A DNA stretch of 64,000 nucleotides from Caulobacter ginsengisoli (GCF_030814835.1 NZ_JAUSVS010000002.1:62001-126000), one strand, 5' to 3'. Shown: positions 18,776 through 28,964, counted from the first letter of the stretch. The notes: a model not told the origin generated them from the sequence alone. Numbers and translations: made by a program.

Positions 18776-19566
18776 CCCCGCTGCAGGACTACAGCCGCTT
18801 CCGCTTCGACCGCGACGGGCGGATTCTGACGGTCACCATCACCGGCAATGCGGTCAACGCGGTCGATGCGGCCATGCATGACGAGCTGGCGCGGCTGTTC
18901 ATCGAGCTGCAGGCCGATGAGGGCAGCGACCTGATCGTCCTGACCGGCCAGGGCCGGGCCTTCTGCGCCGGGGGCGACTTCGACTGGTTCGACGAGCAGA
19001 TCGCCAATCCCGCCAAGTTCCGCGCCATCGCCCATGACGCAAAACGCATCGTCGGCACGTTGCTGGACCTGGAAAAGCCGATCATCTGCCGGATGAACGG
19101 GGCGGCGGCGGGCCTGGGGGCGACCATCGCCCTGCTGTGCGACGTCATCATTGCCGAGGAGAACGCCAGGATCGGCGACCCCCACGTCAAGGTGGGCCTG
19201 GTGGCCGGCGACGGCGGGGCGGTGATCTGGCCGCAGCTGATCGGCTTCGCCAAGGCCAAGGAACTGCTGATGACCGGCGAGCTGATCGGCGCCCGCGAGG
19301 CGGTCGGCATGGGGCTGATCAACTATGCGGTTCCCGCCGATCAGCTGGACGCCAAGGTCGCCGAGATCGCCGGTAAGATCCTCGCCAACCCCCGCTGGGC
19401 GGTGCGCTGGACCAAGACCGTGGCCAATATCGCCCTCAAGCAGTTGGCCGTCTCCAACAGTGACGCGGCGGTGGCCTATGAGATGCTGTCGAACATGACC
19501 GCCGACCGGGCCGAGGCGGTCAACGCCTTCCGCGAGCGGCGCCCGCCCAGGCTGACGGGGGAGTAA
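18772..19566 (+). CDS. Enoyl-CoA hydratase/isomerase family protein
   Basis: 264-residue crotonase-fold enzyme. The oxyanion-hole segments are visible as GQGRAFCAGGDFDWF and MNGAAAGLGATIALLCDVIIAEENARIGDPHVKVGLVAGDGGA (broken by strand and helix boundaries). Members hydrate, isomerise or hydrolyse acyl-CoA substrates; the second Glu of classic hydratases is not evident (GDGGAVIW region), so the exact reaction is open. The ATG at 18772 overlaps the previous stop. The stop is immediately followed by the GTG of the GNAT gene, indicating a tight operon with two acyl-CoA dehydrogenase-like genes downstream. Confidence 0.9.
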   Translation: MTPLQDYSRFRFDRDGRILTVTITGNAVNAVDAAMHDELARLFIELQADEGSDLIVLTGQGRAFCAGGDFDWFDEQIANPAKFRAIAHDAKRIVGTLLDLEKPIICRMNGAAAGLGATIALLCDVIIAEENARIGDPHVKVGLVAGDGGAVIWPQLIGFAKAKELLMTGELIGAREAVGMGLINYAVPADQLDAKVAEIAGKILANPRWAVRWTKTVANIALKQLAVSNSDAAVAYEMLSNMTADRAEAVNAFRERRPPRLTGE

Positions 19567-20043
19567 GTGCCAGGCCTGTCGCGCCTCGCCCGCCTGCGTC
19601 CGCCCCAGCCCGACGAGCTGGCGGCGCTCAGCGACCTGTGCCTGAGGTCGAAGGCCTGGTGGGGCTATGACGCGGCCTTCCTGGCGGCCTGCCTGGGAGA
19701 ATTGACGCTGACTCCCGAGGAGCTGGATCGCGACGCCATCATCGTCGCCGAACTGTCCGGCCGCCCGGCGGGGGTGGCCCAGGTGGCGGTGACGGACCGC
19801 GAGGCCAGCCTGGAAAAGCTGTTCGTCGAGCCGGAGGCCATCGGCGAGGGTCTGGGCGCGCTGCTGTTCGACTGGTGCGCGGCCGCCGCCGCCGAGCGGG
19901 GCGCCGACCACATGGTGATCGAGTCCGATCCCGGCGCCGCCGATTTCTACCGGCGCATGGGCGCGCGGGACGACGGGCTGGCCCCGTCGGGCTCCGTCCC
20001 CGGCAGGAAGTTGCCGCGGCTGCGACTGGAGATCGGGGCATGA
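19567..20043 (+). CDS. GNAT family N-acetyltransferase
   Basis: 158 residues, GTG start with no spacing after the crotonase stop. The acetyl-CoA binding region is recognisable as LEKLFVEPEAIGEGLGALLFDW, followed by IESDPGAADFYRRMGA, typical of GNAT motifs A and B. The N-terminal AALSDLCLRSKAWWGYDAAFL resembles small GNATs acting on amino acids or small amines. Its stop overlaps the start of the acyl-CoA dehydrogenase gene (ATGA). Why an acetyltransferase is in a beta-oxidation-type operon is unclear; substrate unknown. Confidence 0.85.
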   Translation: MPGLSRLARLRPPQPDELAALSDLCLRSKAWWGYDAAFLAACLGELTLTPEELDRDAIIVAELSGRPAGVAQVAVTDREASLEKLFVEPEAIGEGLGALLFDWCAAAAAERGADHMVIESDPGAADFYRRMGARDDGLAPSGSVPGRKLPRLRLEIGA

Positions 20044-21194
20044 TCGAGCCCGAACATGTCACCGCCCTGCGCGATCAGCTGCGCCGCTTCGTCACCGAGA
20101 AGGCGCCGCGCGAGAAGCGCCGCGAATGGGACCGCACCCACAGTTTCCCGTGCGAGCTCTTTGATGAGCTGGCGGCGCTGGGCCTCTGCGGCCTGACCAT
20201 CGACGAAGAATACGGCGGTTCTGGCCAGGACATCCTGGCCGCCGTCGCCGCCATCGAGGAGCTTTGCCGGGCGGGCGCCTTCCTGGCCGGCCCCTTCATC
20301 CACTGCGCCTTCTATGGCGGCCTCAACATCGGCGAGAACGGCTCGCCCGAGCAGAAGGCGGAGCTGCTGCCCCGGCTGGCCAGGGGCGAGCTGACCTTCG
20401 CTTATGGCCTTTCAGAACCCGATGTCGGCGGCGACCTGTCGGCGGTGAAGACCCGGGCCCGGATCGAGGGCGACACCGTCATCCTCAACGGCGCCAAGCG
20501 CTGGTGCACCGGGGCCGATTTCGCCGACTACATCTACTGCCTGGTCCGGTCGGACCCGGACGCCCCGGCGCGGCAGGGCCTCTCCTTCCTGCTGGTCCCG
20601 ACCAAGGCGGCGGGCGTGACCCTGGCCCCGATCGAGCATTCCAACCTGCGCTACACCCTCTCCTCGGACGTCTTCTTCGACGATGTCCGCCTGCCGCTGT
20701 CGTCCATCGTCGGGGGGACCGAGCGCTGGAACCAGGGCTGGAAGATGCTGGCCGGCCGGGCGCTGGATATCGAGAAGCTGGAGATCGCCGCCTGCGCCTT
20801 CGGCATCGCCCAGGCGGCGGTCGAGGAAGCCTGGACCTACGCCCAGGAACGCGTGCAGTTCGGCAAGCCCATCTCGGGCCACCAGGCCGTCCGCCACAGC
20901 CTGGTCGAGGCCAGGACCAAGCTCGAAGCCTGCCGCCACATGCTCTATCACGCCGCGCGCCTGGCCGATGCCGGCCAGCCCTGCGCGGTGGAAACCAGTA
21001 TGGCCAAGCTCTTCATCGGCGACACGGTCGTGGAGATCGCCCTGATCTGCCAGCGGGTCATGGGGGCCTATGCGATGAGCGACGCCTATGACATGGAGCG
21101 CCATGTCCGCGACCTCTTGGGCATGCCCATCGTCGGGGGCTCGTCGAACATGCAGAAGAACAACATCGCCGCCCTGCTGCGGCTGCCGGGGTAA
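20040..21194 (+). CDS. Acyl-CoA dehydrogenase family protein
   Basis: 384-residue FAD enzyme with the three-part acyl-CoA dehydrogenase fold: helical N-domain (LCGLTIDEEYGGSGQD), beta-domain with the FAD/substrate motif FAYGLSEPDVGGDL and GAKRWCTGADFADYIY, and helical C-domain (RVQFGKPISGHQAVRH). The medium-chain-type catalytic Glu position reads IVGGSSNMQ, without Glu; E in ALDIEKLEIAAC is at the place used by isovaleryl-CoA-type enzymes, so it may be the base. Start at ATG 20040 overlaps the GNAT stop. Third enzyme of the operon; the acyl group is not known. Confidence 0.9.
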   Translation: MIEPEHVTALRDQLRRFVTEKAPREKRREWDRTHSFPCELFDELAALGLCGLTIDEEYGGSGQDILAAVAAIEELCRAGAFLAGPFIHCAFYGGLNIGENGSPEQKAELLPRLARGELTFAYGLSEPDVGGDLSAVKTRARIEGDTVILNGAKRWCTGADFADYIYCLVRSDPDAPARQGLSFLLVPTKAAGVTLAPIEHSNLRYTLSSDVFFDDVRLPLSSIVGGTERWNQGWKMLAGRALDIEKLEIAACAFGIAQAAVEEAWTYAQERVQFGKPISGHQAVRHSLVEARTKLEACRHMLYHAARLADAGQPCAVETSMAKLFIGDTVVEIALICQRVMGAYAMSDAYDMERHVRDLLGMPIVGGSSNMQKNNIAALLRLPG

Positions 21195-21199
21195 AGCTT

Positions 21200-22348
21200 A
21201 TGGATGTCGTCGCCGTCGCGCAGAGCCTGGCCGCCGAGGTCCGCCAGCGGGCCCCCGAGATCGAGTCCGGCCGGCGCCTGCCCGCCGATCTGTCGCAGAA
21301 ACTGGCCGAGGCGGGCCTGTTCCGCATGCTGGTCCCGGCCGAGTATGGCGGGCTGGAGACCTCGCCGGTCGACGTGGCCCGCGCCATCGAGACCCTGGCC
21401 CAGGCCGACGCCTCGGCCGGCTGGTGCCTGATGATCTCGGCCACGACCGCCTCGCTGGCGGCGCGGCTTCCGGCCGATCAGGCCCGGCATATCTATGGCG
21501 AAGCGAACGTCATCACCGGCGGGGTGTTCGCGCCGATGGGCCGGGCGGTCGAGGATGGCGACGACTATGTCGTCACCGGCCGCTGGAAATGGGGCAGCCA
21601 CACCCAGAACTGCCGCTGGATCGCCGGCGGGGCCATGCTGATGGACGGCGACAAGCCCCGGCTCGACGCCGAGGGCCAGCCGATGCACCGGATGATGGTC
21701 TTCTCGGCCGATCAGGTGGAGCTGCACGACACCTGGTACACGGCGGGCCTGGCCGGCAGCGGCAGCCTGGACTTCTCGGTCCGCGAGGCCCGCGTGCCCA
21801 AGACCCGCTCGGTCGCCCTGCAGAGCGACCCGCTGCTGGTCAAGGGCGCGGCCTTCAAGTTTCCGGCCTTCGGGCTGCTGGCCATGGGCATCGCCGCCGT
21901 GGCCCTGGGCAACGCCCGCGCCGCCCTGCTGGCGGCCGGCCAGCAGGCGACCGCCAAGTCCTCGGAGGGCTCGCAGCGCACGCTCGCCGAGCGAAACATG
22001 ACCCAGGCCGAGTTCGCCCAGGCGGTCGCGGCGTTGTCGGCGGCCCGGGCGCTGTTCTACGAGGCCGTCGGCCTGTGCTGGCACGCGGCCCAATCCGGCG
22101 GGCCCATCCCCCAGGACCTGCGGGCCCGGCTGCGCCTCGCCTGCACCCACGCCGCCAGGACCTGCGCCGACGTCTGCCGCACCGCCTACGACCTGCTGGG
22201 CGGCCAGGCGGTGTTCCTGGACAGCGAGCTGCAGCGGCGCTTCCGCGACGCCAATGTCATGACCCACCACGTGATGGTGGCGCCGGCCAGCTGGGAGCTG
22301 GCGGGGCGGGTGCTGCTGGGCCAGCCGACCCGGGATTCCATGCTGTAG
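21200..22348 (+). CDS. Acyl-CoA dehydrogenase-fold flavoprotein, possible group D monooxygenase
   Basis: 382 residues. The order of motifs (LFRMLVPAEYGGLE, ADASAGWCLMIS, VVTGRWKWGSHTQNCRWIAGG, DTWYTAGLAGSGSLDF, then a C-terminal domain with LLGGQAVFLDSELQRRFRDANVMTHH) is that of the HsaA/HpaB-like branch, in which the acyl-CoA dehydrogenase fold is used for flavin-dependent hydroxylation or for dehydrogenation of unusual acyl-CoAs. No flavin reductase is adjacent. It lies five bases after the previous acyl-CoA dehydrogenase and closes the operon. Monooxygenase versus dehydrogenase cannot be settled from sequence alone. Confidence 0.82.
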   Translation: MDVVAVAQSLAAEVRQRAPEIESGRRLPADLSQKLAEAGLFRMLVPAEYGGLETSPVDVARAIETLAQADASAGWCLMISATTASLAARLPADQARHIYGEANVITGGVFAPMGRAVEDGDDYVVTGRWKWGSHTQNCRWIAGGAMLMDGDKPRLDAEGQPMHRMMVFSADQVELHDTWYTAGLAGSGSLDFSVREARVPKTRSVALQSDPLLVKGAAFKFPAFGLLAMGIAAVALGNARAALLAAGQQATAKSSEGSQRTLAERNMTQAEFAQAVAALSAARALFYEAVGLCWHAAQSGGPIPQDLRARLRLACTHAARTCADVCRTAYDLLGGQAVFLDSELQRRFRDANVMTHHVMVAPASWELAGRVLLGQPTRDSML

Positions 22349-22417
22349 CAACCGACAGCGTATATCGGCGTTAGGTAAACCATCGAGCCAGGGGGCGGCA
22401 CTCATCGGAGGACGTCT

Positions 22418-23185
22418 ATGAAAACTACCCCCATGCTCACCCTGGTCACGGTCCTGGCGCTCACCGCCGGCACGGTCTCGGCCCAGGGCTACAGCTCGCC
22501 CGGCTATGACGCCTGGCGCGCCCAGCAGCGGCAGTATCAGCAGCAGCAACAGTCCTATCAGGACCAGCGCAGCGCCTATAATGACCGCCAGGACAATTAC
22601 GAGGCTGAACGCGCCGACTACGAAGCCCGCCGGGCCAAGTGGGAACGTGATCGCGCCGACTATGACGCCCGCTACGGCCCCGGATCCTATGTCCGTCAGT
22701 ATGGCGAGTGGCGCTATGAAGGCTATCGGCCGAGCAACGACGGCTACGCTCAAGGCTATGGCCCTGGTCCCGACCGCTATCGCGACAGCCCGTGCGAGCG
22801 TCGCCGCAGCAACAACACCACCACGGGCGGCGTGATCGGCGCCCTGGCGGGTGCGGCCATCGGCTCCAACGTCGCGGCCCGCAACGCCCGCACCGAAGGC
22901 GCGGTCCTGGGCGCGGTGATCGGGGCTGGCGTCGGCGCCAGCGTCGGCCGCAGCACCGCCCAGTGCGACAGCAGCGGCTACTACTACAGCTACAACCAGA
23001 CCTATCCGTACAACGAGGGCGGCTATTATCGCGGCGCCTCCTCGAGCGGCCGCTACAACTACCGCTACTATGCCCGTCGCGGCTGCCGCCTGGCCGTCGC
23101 CCCGGCCTACTACAACGGCACGTCCGACTACCGCTACGTCCGGGTCTGCCCGGACAACCGCGGCCGTTACCGCATTACCCGCTAA
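22418..23185 (+). CDS. Glycine-zipper envelope protein (255 aa)
   Basis: Starts with a Sec signal peptide (MKTTPMLTLVTVLALTAGTVSAQG). Residues ~25-85 are a Gln/Tyr/Arg/Asp-rich segment of repeating QQxxY, YEAERADYEARRAKWERDRAD character, likely a coiled helix. Residues ~135-180 (GGVIGALAGAAIGSNVAARN, GAVLGAVIGAGVGASVG) are a glycine-zipper hairpin as in Rick_17kDa/SlyB-type outer-membrane-associated proteins. The C-terminus is Tyr-rich with paired cysteines (RRGCRL, VRVCPD). GGAGG precedes the ATG. It is monocistronic and its 3' end overlaps the convergent deaminase gene by 11 bases. Role in envelope integrity is inference. Confidence 0.82.
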   Translation: MKTTPMLTLVTVLALTAGTVSAQGYSSPGYDAWRAQQRQYQQQQQSYQDQRSAYNDRQDNYEAERADYEARRAKWERDRADYDARYGPGSYVRQYGEWRYEGYRPSNDGYAQGYGPGPDRYRDSPCERRRSNNTTTGGVIGALAGAAIGSNVAARNARTEGAVLGAVIGAGVGASVGRSTAQCDSSGYYYSYNQTYPYNEGGYYRGASSSGRYNYRYYARRGCRLAVAPAYYNGTSDYRYVRVCPDNRGRYRITR

Positions 23186-24206
23186 AAGCGGCGTCGTAGG
23201 CTTCGACCTCGGCGAGGCGCAGGGCGACCTGCTCCTCGTCGAGGAACGAGCCGGTAAAGCTGTTGCGGGCGAGGGTCGCCAGGTCGGCGCGGCTCAGCCC
23301 CACCCCCTTGGCCACGGCCACGAAATTGGCGTTCAGATAGCCGCCGAAATAGGCCGGATCGTCTGAATTGACCGTGGCCTTGAGGCCGAGATCCAGCATC
23401 CGTTTCAGCGGATGCGCCGTCATGTCGTTCACGACGCAGAGCTTGAGGTTCGACAGCGGGCAGACCGTCAGGGTCATTTCCTGCGCCGCCAGCCGCGCGG
23501 TCAGGGCCGCGTCTTCGAGGCTGCGGTTGCCGTGGTCGATGCGGTCGACCCGCAGGCGGTCCAGCGCTTCCCAAACGTATTCCGGCGGCCCCTCTTCGCC
23601 GGCATGGGCGACCTTGAGCAGGCCGCGTTCGCCCGCCGCCTTGAACACCCGCTCGAACTTGGCCGGCGGGTGTCCGACTTCCGAGGAATCCAGCCCCACG
23701 CCGGTTATGCGGTTCAGATAGGGCTCGGCCGCCTTGAGCGTGGCGAACGCCGCCTCCTCGTCCAGGTGGCGCAGGAAGCAGAGGATCAGCTTGCTGGAGA
23801 TGCCGAACTCCCGCTCGGCCTGCGCCATGCCGGCCAGCAGGCCGTCGGCGACGACCGAGAAGGGAATGCCCCGGTCGGTGTGGGTCTGGGGGTCGAAGAA
23901 GATCTCGGCATGGCGCCCGCCGTCGGCGTTCAGTCGGGTGAAATAGGCCATGGCCAGGTCATGGAAGTCCCGCTCGGTCTGCAGCACTCCGGCGCCCTGG
24001 TAATAGATGTCCAGGAAGTCCTGCAGGTTGGAGAAGGCGTAGGCGGCCCGGATGGCCTCGACGCTGGCGAAGGGCAGGGTGATGCCGTTGCGCCTGGCCA
24101 GTTCGAACATCAGTTCCGGCTCGAGGCTGCCCTCGATATGCAGATGCAGCTCGGCCTTGGGCAGGCCGGCGACGAAGGCGTCCAGGTCGAAGGTCTCGTC
24201 AGCCAT
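23175..24206 (-). CDS. Adenine/adenosine deaminase family hydrolase
   Basis: 343-residue metal-dependent amidohydrolase-fold deaminase. Zinc ligands and catalytic residues are present: H21 and H23 in ELHLHIEGS, the VAHAGEEGP His-Glu, RIDHGNRS His and the NSDDPAYFGG Asp pair. The segment GVGLDSSEVGHPPAKFERVF matches the bacterial and yeast adenine deaminase branch of the adenosine deaminase superfamily, so adenine to hypoxanthine plus ammonia is the more likely reaction, though adenosine is possible. Start at 24206 places GAGAGGACC upstream; a longer frame to 24347 adds unrelated residues. It is divergent from the URC operon, which fits nucleobase salvage. Confidence 0.88.
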   Translation of the reverse strand: MADETFDLDAFVAGLPKAELHLHIEGSLEPELMFELARRNGITLPFASVEAIRAAYAFSNLQDFLDIYYQGAGVLQTERDFHDLAMAYFTRLNADGGRHAEIFFDPQTHTDRGIPFSVVADGLLAGMAQAEREFGISSKLILCFLRHLDEEAAFATLKAAEPYLNRITGVGLDSSEVGHPPAKFERVFKAAGERGLLKVAHAGEEGPPEYVWEALDRLRVDRIDHGNRSLEDAALTARLAAQEMTLTVCPLSNLKLCVVNDMTAHPLKRMLDLGLKATVNSDDPAYFGGYLNANFVAVAKGVGLSRADLATLARNSFTGSFLDEEQVALRLAEVEAYDAAFSG

Positions 24207-24366
24207 CGGCGGTCCTCTCAAACGGCCGGCTATTTCGGGCGCGCCGGCCGCCCGGGTCAAGCGGGAGGCTGGGCACTGTCGGCGAGGCGACGCAATTCGC
24301 AGCATCGCGTGTACGTCATCCAAAGTGTTTCCACGCGAGGCAGGCACAGGTCTAGACTTCCCAGGT

Positions 24367-24383
24367 CGTCGGCGTCACCGACG
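24367..24383. promoter_or_regulatory. Inverted repeat in divergent promoter region
   Basis: CGTCGG-CGTCA-CCGACG is a perfect 6-bp dyad 21 bases before the ATG of the 73-residue gene, in the 198-base space shared with the deaminase gene. It may be an operator or a leader hairpin; no regulator gene is nearby. Confidence 0.3.
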
Positions 24384-24404
24384 CAAGTCCAGATCGGCTC
24401 GACC

Positions 24405-24626
24405 ATGTCGCAGTCCTACGCTCCCCTCATCGCTGAAAGTCTCTTGGTGCGGACCTTTTCGTTCTACATTCACGACGTCCGCTATTCGGCGCCGACCCTG
24501 AAGCTGGTCCAGGCGCCCGACGAGAACGAGGCCCGGCGGCACGCCCAGGCCTGGCTGGACGAATCCGACCACCACCAGGCCATCGAGGTGTTCGAGGACG
24601 ACCAGCCGGTGCTCCGCCTGCCCTGA
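24405..24626 (+). CDS. Small conserved-looking protein (73 aa)
   Basis: Short frame beginning MSQSYAPLIAESLLVRTFSF with the pattern SFYIHDVRYSAPTLKLVQ, then EARRHAQAWLDESDHHQAIEVFEDDQPVLRL. The alternation of strand-like and acidic helical segments and the ending are typical of small single-domain cytosolic proteins seen in alphaproteobacteria; I do not know a function. The start is the first ATG after the divergent promoter region, without a strong ribosome binding site. A good terminator follows 45 bases after the stop, so it is its own transcription unit rather than part of the URC operon. Confidence 0.65.
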   Translation: MSQSYAPLIAESLLVRTFSFYIHDVRYSAPTLKLVQAPDENEARRHAQAWLDESDHHQAIEVFEDDQPVLRLP

Positions 24627-24670
24627 CTCTTGCCAAGTCGCTGAAACCGGACCACTATCTCCGCTCAAAG

Positions 24671-24710
24671 GCCCCCCGCCGGCGAACCCGGCGCGGGGCT
24701 TTTTCCTTTT
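24671..24710 (+). terminator. Rho-independent terminator
   Basis: A GC-rich stem (GCCCCCCGCCGG, loop CGAA, CCCGGCGCGGGGC) is followed by TTTTTCCTTTT. It ends the transcript of the small upstream gene and separates it from the URC1 start 32 bases downstream, so the URC promoter must lie within or just after this hairpin, or transcription reads through. Confidence 0.85.
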
Positions 24711-24741
24711 GGAGATCGCCCTAGGGGCGCGCACGAGAACA

Positions 24742-25978
<1,237 letters not shown>

Positions 25979-25998
<20 letters not shown>

Positions 25999-27193
25999 GG
26001 AAGCGGCGGCGCGGTCGCTGCTGTCGGCGAAGGCGGTGCGTCAGCGGGCGCACCAGATGCTGAAGATCGGCCTCGATGGGGGGCTCGCCGACTGGCGGGT
26101 CGACCTGTCGCGGCTGCCGGCCGTGGCTGACTTCGTCGCCGAGGTCGTGCGCCAGCGCTACCCCGATCTGAACGTGCCCTTCCACGCCCGCTGGCGGCAT
26201 TTTCTTGTCGACGGCCACGATCTGTGGGCCGACCTCGGCGACTGGCCGGATGCGGCGGCGAAGGGGAGGGCGGCCTTCGATCTGGCCATCACCTCGGTGC
26301 TGCTCGACGCGGGCGCCGGCATGGCCTGGCGCTATTGCGATGAGCCGACCGGCACGACCACCAGCCGCTCGGAAGGCCTGGCGATCGCCAGTTTCCGGCT
26401 GTTCGAGTCCGGCGCTCTCTCGACGACAAGCGACCCGCTGCGGGCCGACGCCCTGGAGACCCTGACCGCCGAAACCCTGGCCAAGGGCTTCCAGGTCACG
26501 CCGGAGAATCCGCTGGTCGGCCTGGAAGGCCGGGCCGGCCTGTTGCGCCGGCTGGGCGCCCAGGCCAAGGCCAGGCCCGACCTCTTTGCCCTCAACGACG
26601 CGCCGCGCCCCGGCGGCCTATTCGACGCCATGGCCGCCCGCGCCGAGAACGGCCGGCTGCCCGCCCCGGTGATCCTTGAGGTGCTGCTCGAAGCCCTGGG
26701 TCCCGTCTGGGAAAACCGCCCGAGCCTGGGCGGCGTGCCGCTGGGCGATTGCTGGCCGCACCCCGCCATGCCAGGCGACGGCTTCGTGCCGCTGCACAAG
26801 CTGTCGCAATGGCTGAGCTATTCGCTGATCGAGCCGCTGCAGTGGGCCGGGATCGAGGTCTACGACATCGACGGCCTGACGGGCCTGGCCGAATACCGCA
26901 ATGGCGGCCTGTTCTTCGACATGGCCGTGCTGGTCCCCACCGACTCCACCATGGCTGAGCGGCCGCATGCCGTCTCCGGCCCGCTGGTGGTCGGCTGGCG
27001 CTCGCTGACCGTGGCCTTGCTGGACGAACTGGCGCCGCTGGTCCGCGACCGGCTGGGCCTCTCCGCCGCCGACTTCCCGCTGGCCCGCCTGCTCGAGGGC
27101 GGAGCCTGGGCCGCCGGCCGCATCACCGCCAAGGAGCGCCGGTCCGACGGCGGTCCGCCTTTCACCATCCTCAGCGATGGAACCGTCTTCTAG
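25979..27193 (+). CDS. URC4/urg3 family protein (DUF1688)
   Basis: 404-residue protein of the DUF1688 family, known from fungal genetics as URC4/urg3 and required for use of uracil as nitrogen source; its chemistry is not settled. Recognisable stretches are VPFHARWRHFLVDGHDLW, WRYCDEPTGTTTSRSEGLAIASFRLFESGALS, GVPLGDCWPHPAMPGDGFVPLHKLSQWLSYSLIEPLQWAG (read as successive segments) and LTGLAEYRNGGLFFDMAVLV. GTG start at 25979 lies inside the end of URC1, a 20-base overlap showing coupled translation. The upp gene follows after 12 bases. Confidence 0.88.
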
Positions 27194-27205
27194 AGGGGCC
27201 TGCCA

Positions 27206-27841
27206 ATGTCCAAGAGCAAAGTCACCGTCGTCGATCACCCGCTGGTCCGTCACAAGCTGACCGTCATGCGCGACGTCTCGACCTCGACCAAGACCTTCCG
27301 CCATCTGATGCGCGAGATAGGCTCGCTGCTCTGCTACGAGGCCACCCGCGACCTGGCCCTGGAGCCGGTGGAGATCGAGACCCCGCTGACCAGGATGCAG
27401 GGCGAGAAACTGGCCGGCAAGAAACTGGTCTTCTCACCGATCCTGCGCTCCGGCATGGGTCTCTTGGAAGGCATGCTCGACCTGGTCCCCTCGGCCCGCG
27501 TCGCCCATATCGGCCTCTACCGCGACCCCAAGACCCTGGTCGCCGTCGAATACTATTTCAAAGCCCCGGAAGACATCGCCGACCGCCAGGTCATCGTCAT
27601 CGACCCCATGCTGGCCACCGCCAACACCGCCGTGGCCGCCGTCGAGCGGCTGAAGGAGGCGGGGGTCAAGGACCTGCGATTGGTCGTTCTTCTCGCCGCG
27701 CCGGAAGGCATCGCCCACTTCCACGACGCCCACCCCGACTGCCCGATCTGGACCGCCGCCATCGACGAGCGGCTGAACGACCACGGCTATATCGTGCCGG
27801 GGCTGGGGGATGCGGGGGACCGGCTTTACGGGACGCGCTGA
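27206..27841 (+). CDS. upp: Uracil phosphoribosyltransferase
   Basis: 211 residues, the usual length. Catalyses uracil + PRPP to UMP + pyrophosphate. Family marks are present: [13 protein letters not shown] near the N-terminus, [36 protein letters not shown], the PRPP loop [19 protein letters not shown], and the uracil-binding [16 protein letters not shown] at the C-terminus. GAGGGG precedes the ATG. In this operon it most likely supplies UMP or related nucleotide to the URC1/URC4 ring-opening steps as well as salvage. It converges on the tail-collar gene with 12 bases between. Confidence 0.95.
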   Translation: MSKSKVTVVDHPLVRHKLTVMRDVSTSTKTFRHLMREIGSLLCYEATRDLALEPVEIETPLTRMQGEKLAGKKLVFSPILRSGMGLLEGMLDLVPSARVAHIGLYRDPKTLVAVEYYFKAPEDIADRQVIVIDPMLATANTAVAAVERLKEAGVKDLRLVVLLAAPEGIAHFHDAHPDCPIWTAAIDERLNDHGYIVPGLGDAGDRLYGTR

Positions 27842-27847
27842 CCCCAC

Positions 27848-27864
27848 CGCCGCTCAGTGCGGCG
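27848..27864. terminator. Hairpin between convergent upp and tail-collar genes
   Basis: CGCCGC-TCAGT-GCGGCG is a perfect 6-bp stem spanning the stop of the minus-strand gene. It has no T-run on either side, so bidirectional termination is only possible. Confidence 0.3.
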
Positions 27865-28933
27865 ACGGCATAATGCCGTAGATCGACAGGATGAACTGCA
27901 GCGTCAGGAAGGGCTGCCTGTTCTCGTGCGGCAGGCCGGCGCCGGCCGGCTTGATGGCGGTGTCCTTCGGGGCCTGGTCCAGAGGGCCCGCGCCGTAGAG
28001 CTGGACCACCCGCTCGCCGCCGCTCTTGATGGCGGCCCGGGCGGGAGCCAGGACCTTGGTGGGGCCGGGGGTGCTGCCGGCCCCCGTCGCCCCAACCGGG
28101 ACGTCGCTGGCCTGCGGGATGTGGCGGTGAGCCGGCATCTGGGCCCTGGTCAGCACATGCCCCTCCGTCCCGAAGGCCGTGCCGATAGGGATGGTGGGGT
28201 CGGTGTGCGCCACCGTGCGGCCCTGGAAGTTCGGCAGGGCGAAGGTGGTGATCCCGTCGCCGCCGTAGCGGTTGCTCAGCAGGCTGAACAGCGGCTTGTA
28301 CTGGCTGATCTGCAGGATCTGCCCATCGCACGGGGCCCAGTCGTTGGGGATGCGGTCGCCGGCGATGATGCGGATTTCGCCGATATAGGGTGTCGGCGCG
28401 ACTGCCTGCCGCTCGGCCATCGCCATGCAGACGCCGACACAGAGGCTGGGCATCAGGTTGGGGTGCGAACCGCCCTCGCCATCGATCGCCATAGCGTCGG
28501 GGTTCATCTTCACGTTGGGCGGCGTTGTCGAATAGAAGGCGACCACGGCGGTGTCCGGCTCCACGCCGGACCGTCCGCTGGCGGGCATCTGGCCCGCCAC
28601 CTGGGCGGTGGTCGCTTCGCTGCCGCTGGCCTGCATGGAATGACTGTGCCGGGGCAGATCCGGTTCGCCCAGGGTGACGTTCGCGACGCCGCCATGGTCG
28701 CCCAGCTTTCGCGGGCTGAGGCCGTCGCCCTGGCCCTGATGCACCGGGACCTGGGCGCGCAGGTCGGGCAGGGCGAAGGTGTTCAGCCCGTCGCCGCCGT
28801 AGCGGGCGCCGAGCAGCGAGAACAGGGTCCGGTAGTTGGAGACCTGCAGAATCTGTCCGTTGCAGGGGGCCCAGTCCCTGGGGGTGAAGTCGAACGCGAA
28901 CATCCGCATTTCGCCGAGGTAGGGGTCGGACAT
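27854..28933 (-). CDS. Double tail-collar domain protein (MdpB-like)
   Basis: 359 residues made of two homologous halves. Each begins with an LGEMRMFAFDFTPRDWAPCNGQIL / IGEIRIIAGDRIPNDWAPCDGQIL type strand, then LFSLLGxRYGGDGxxTFALPDLxxxxPVHxG, the phage tail collar fold (residues ~1-90 and ~175-270). The halves are joined and closed by Gly/Ala-rich segments (VGATGAGSTPGPTKVL). Such stand-alone proteins occur in many bacteria as the microcystin-dependent-protein family, usually without a phage nearby; function is unknown. Second gene of a two-gene minus-strand operon, 31 bases after its single-domain partner, with GGGAG before the ATG. Confidence 0.87.
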   Translation of the reverse strand: MSDPYLGEMRMFAFDFTPRDWAPCNGQILQVSNYRTLFSLLGARYGGDGLNTFALPDLRAQVPVHQGQGDGLSPRKLGDHGGVANVTLGEPDLPRHSHSMQASGSEATTAQVAGQMPASGRSGVEPDTAVVAFYSTTPPNVKMNPDAMAIDGEGGSHPNLMPSLCVGVCMAMAERQAVAPTPYIGEIRIIAGDRIPNDWAPCDGQILQISQYKPLFSLLSNRYGGDGITTFALPNFQGRTVAHTDPTIPIGTAFGTEGHVLTRAQMPAHRHIPQASDVPVGATGAGSTPGPTKVLAPARAAIKSGGERVVQLYGAGPLDQAPKDTAIKPAGAGLPHENRQPFLTLQFILSIYGIMPSPH

Positions 28934-28964
28934 GATCGGGCTCCCGGAGGGGGTCAGGCGGGGG

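Noticed and set aside
24671..24710. Riboswitch (for example FMN) in front of the cyclohydrolase homologue
   Set aside because: The only structure is a simple GC hairpin with a T-run right after the small gene; there is no multi-stem leader.
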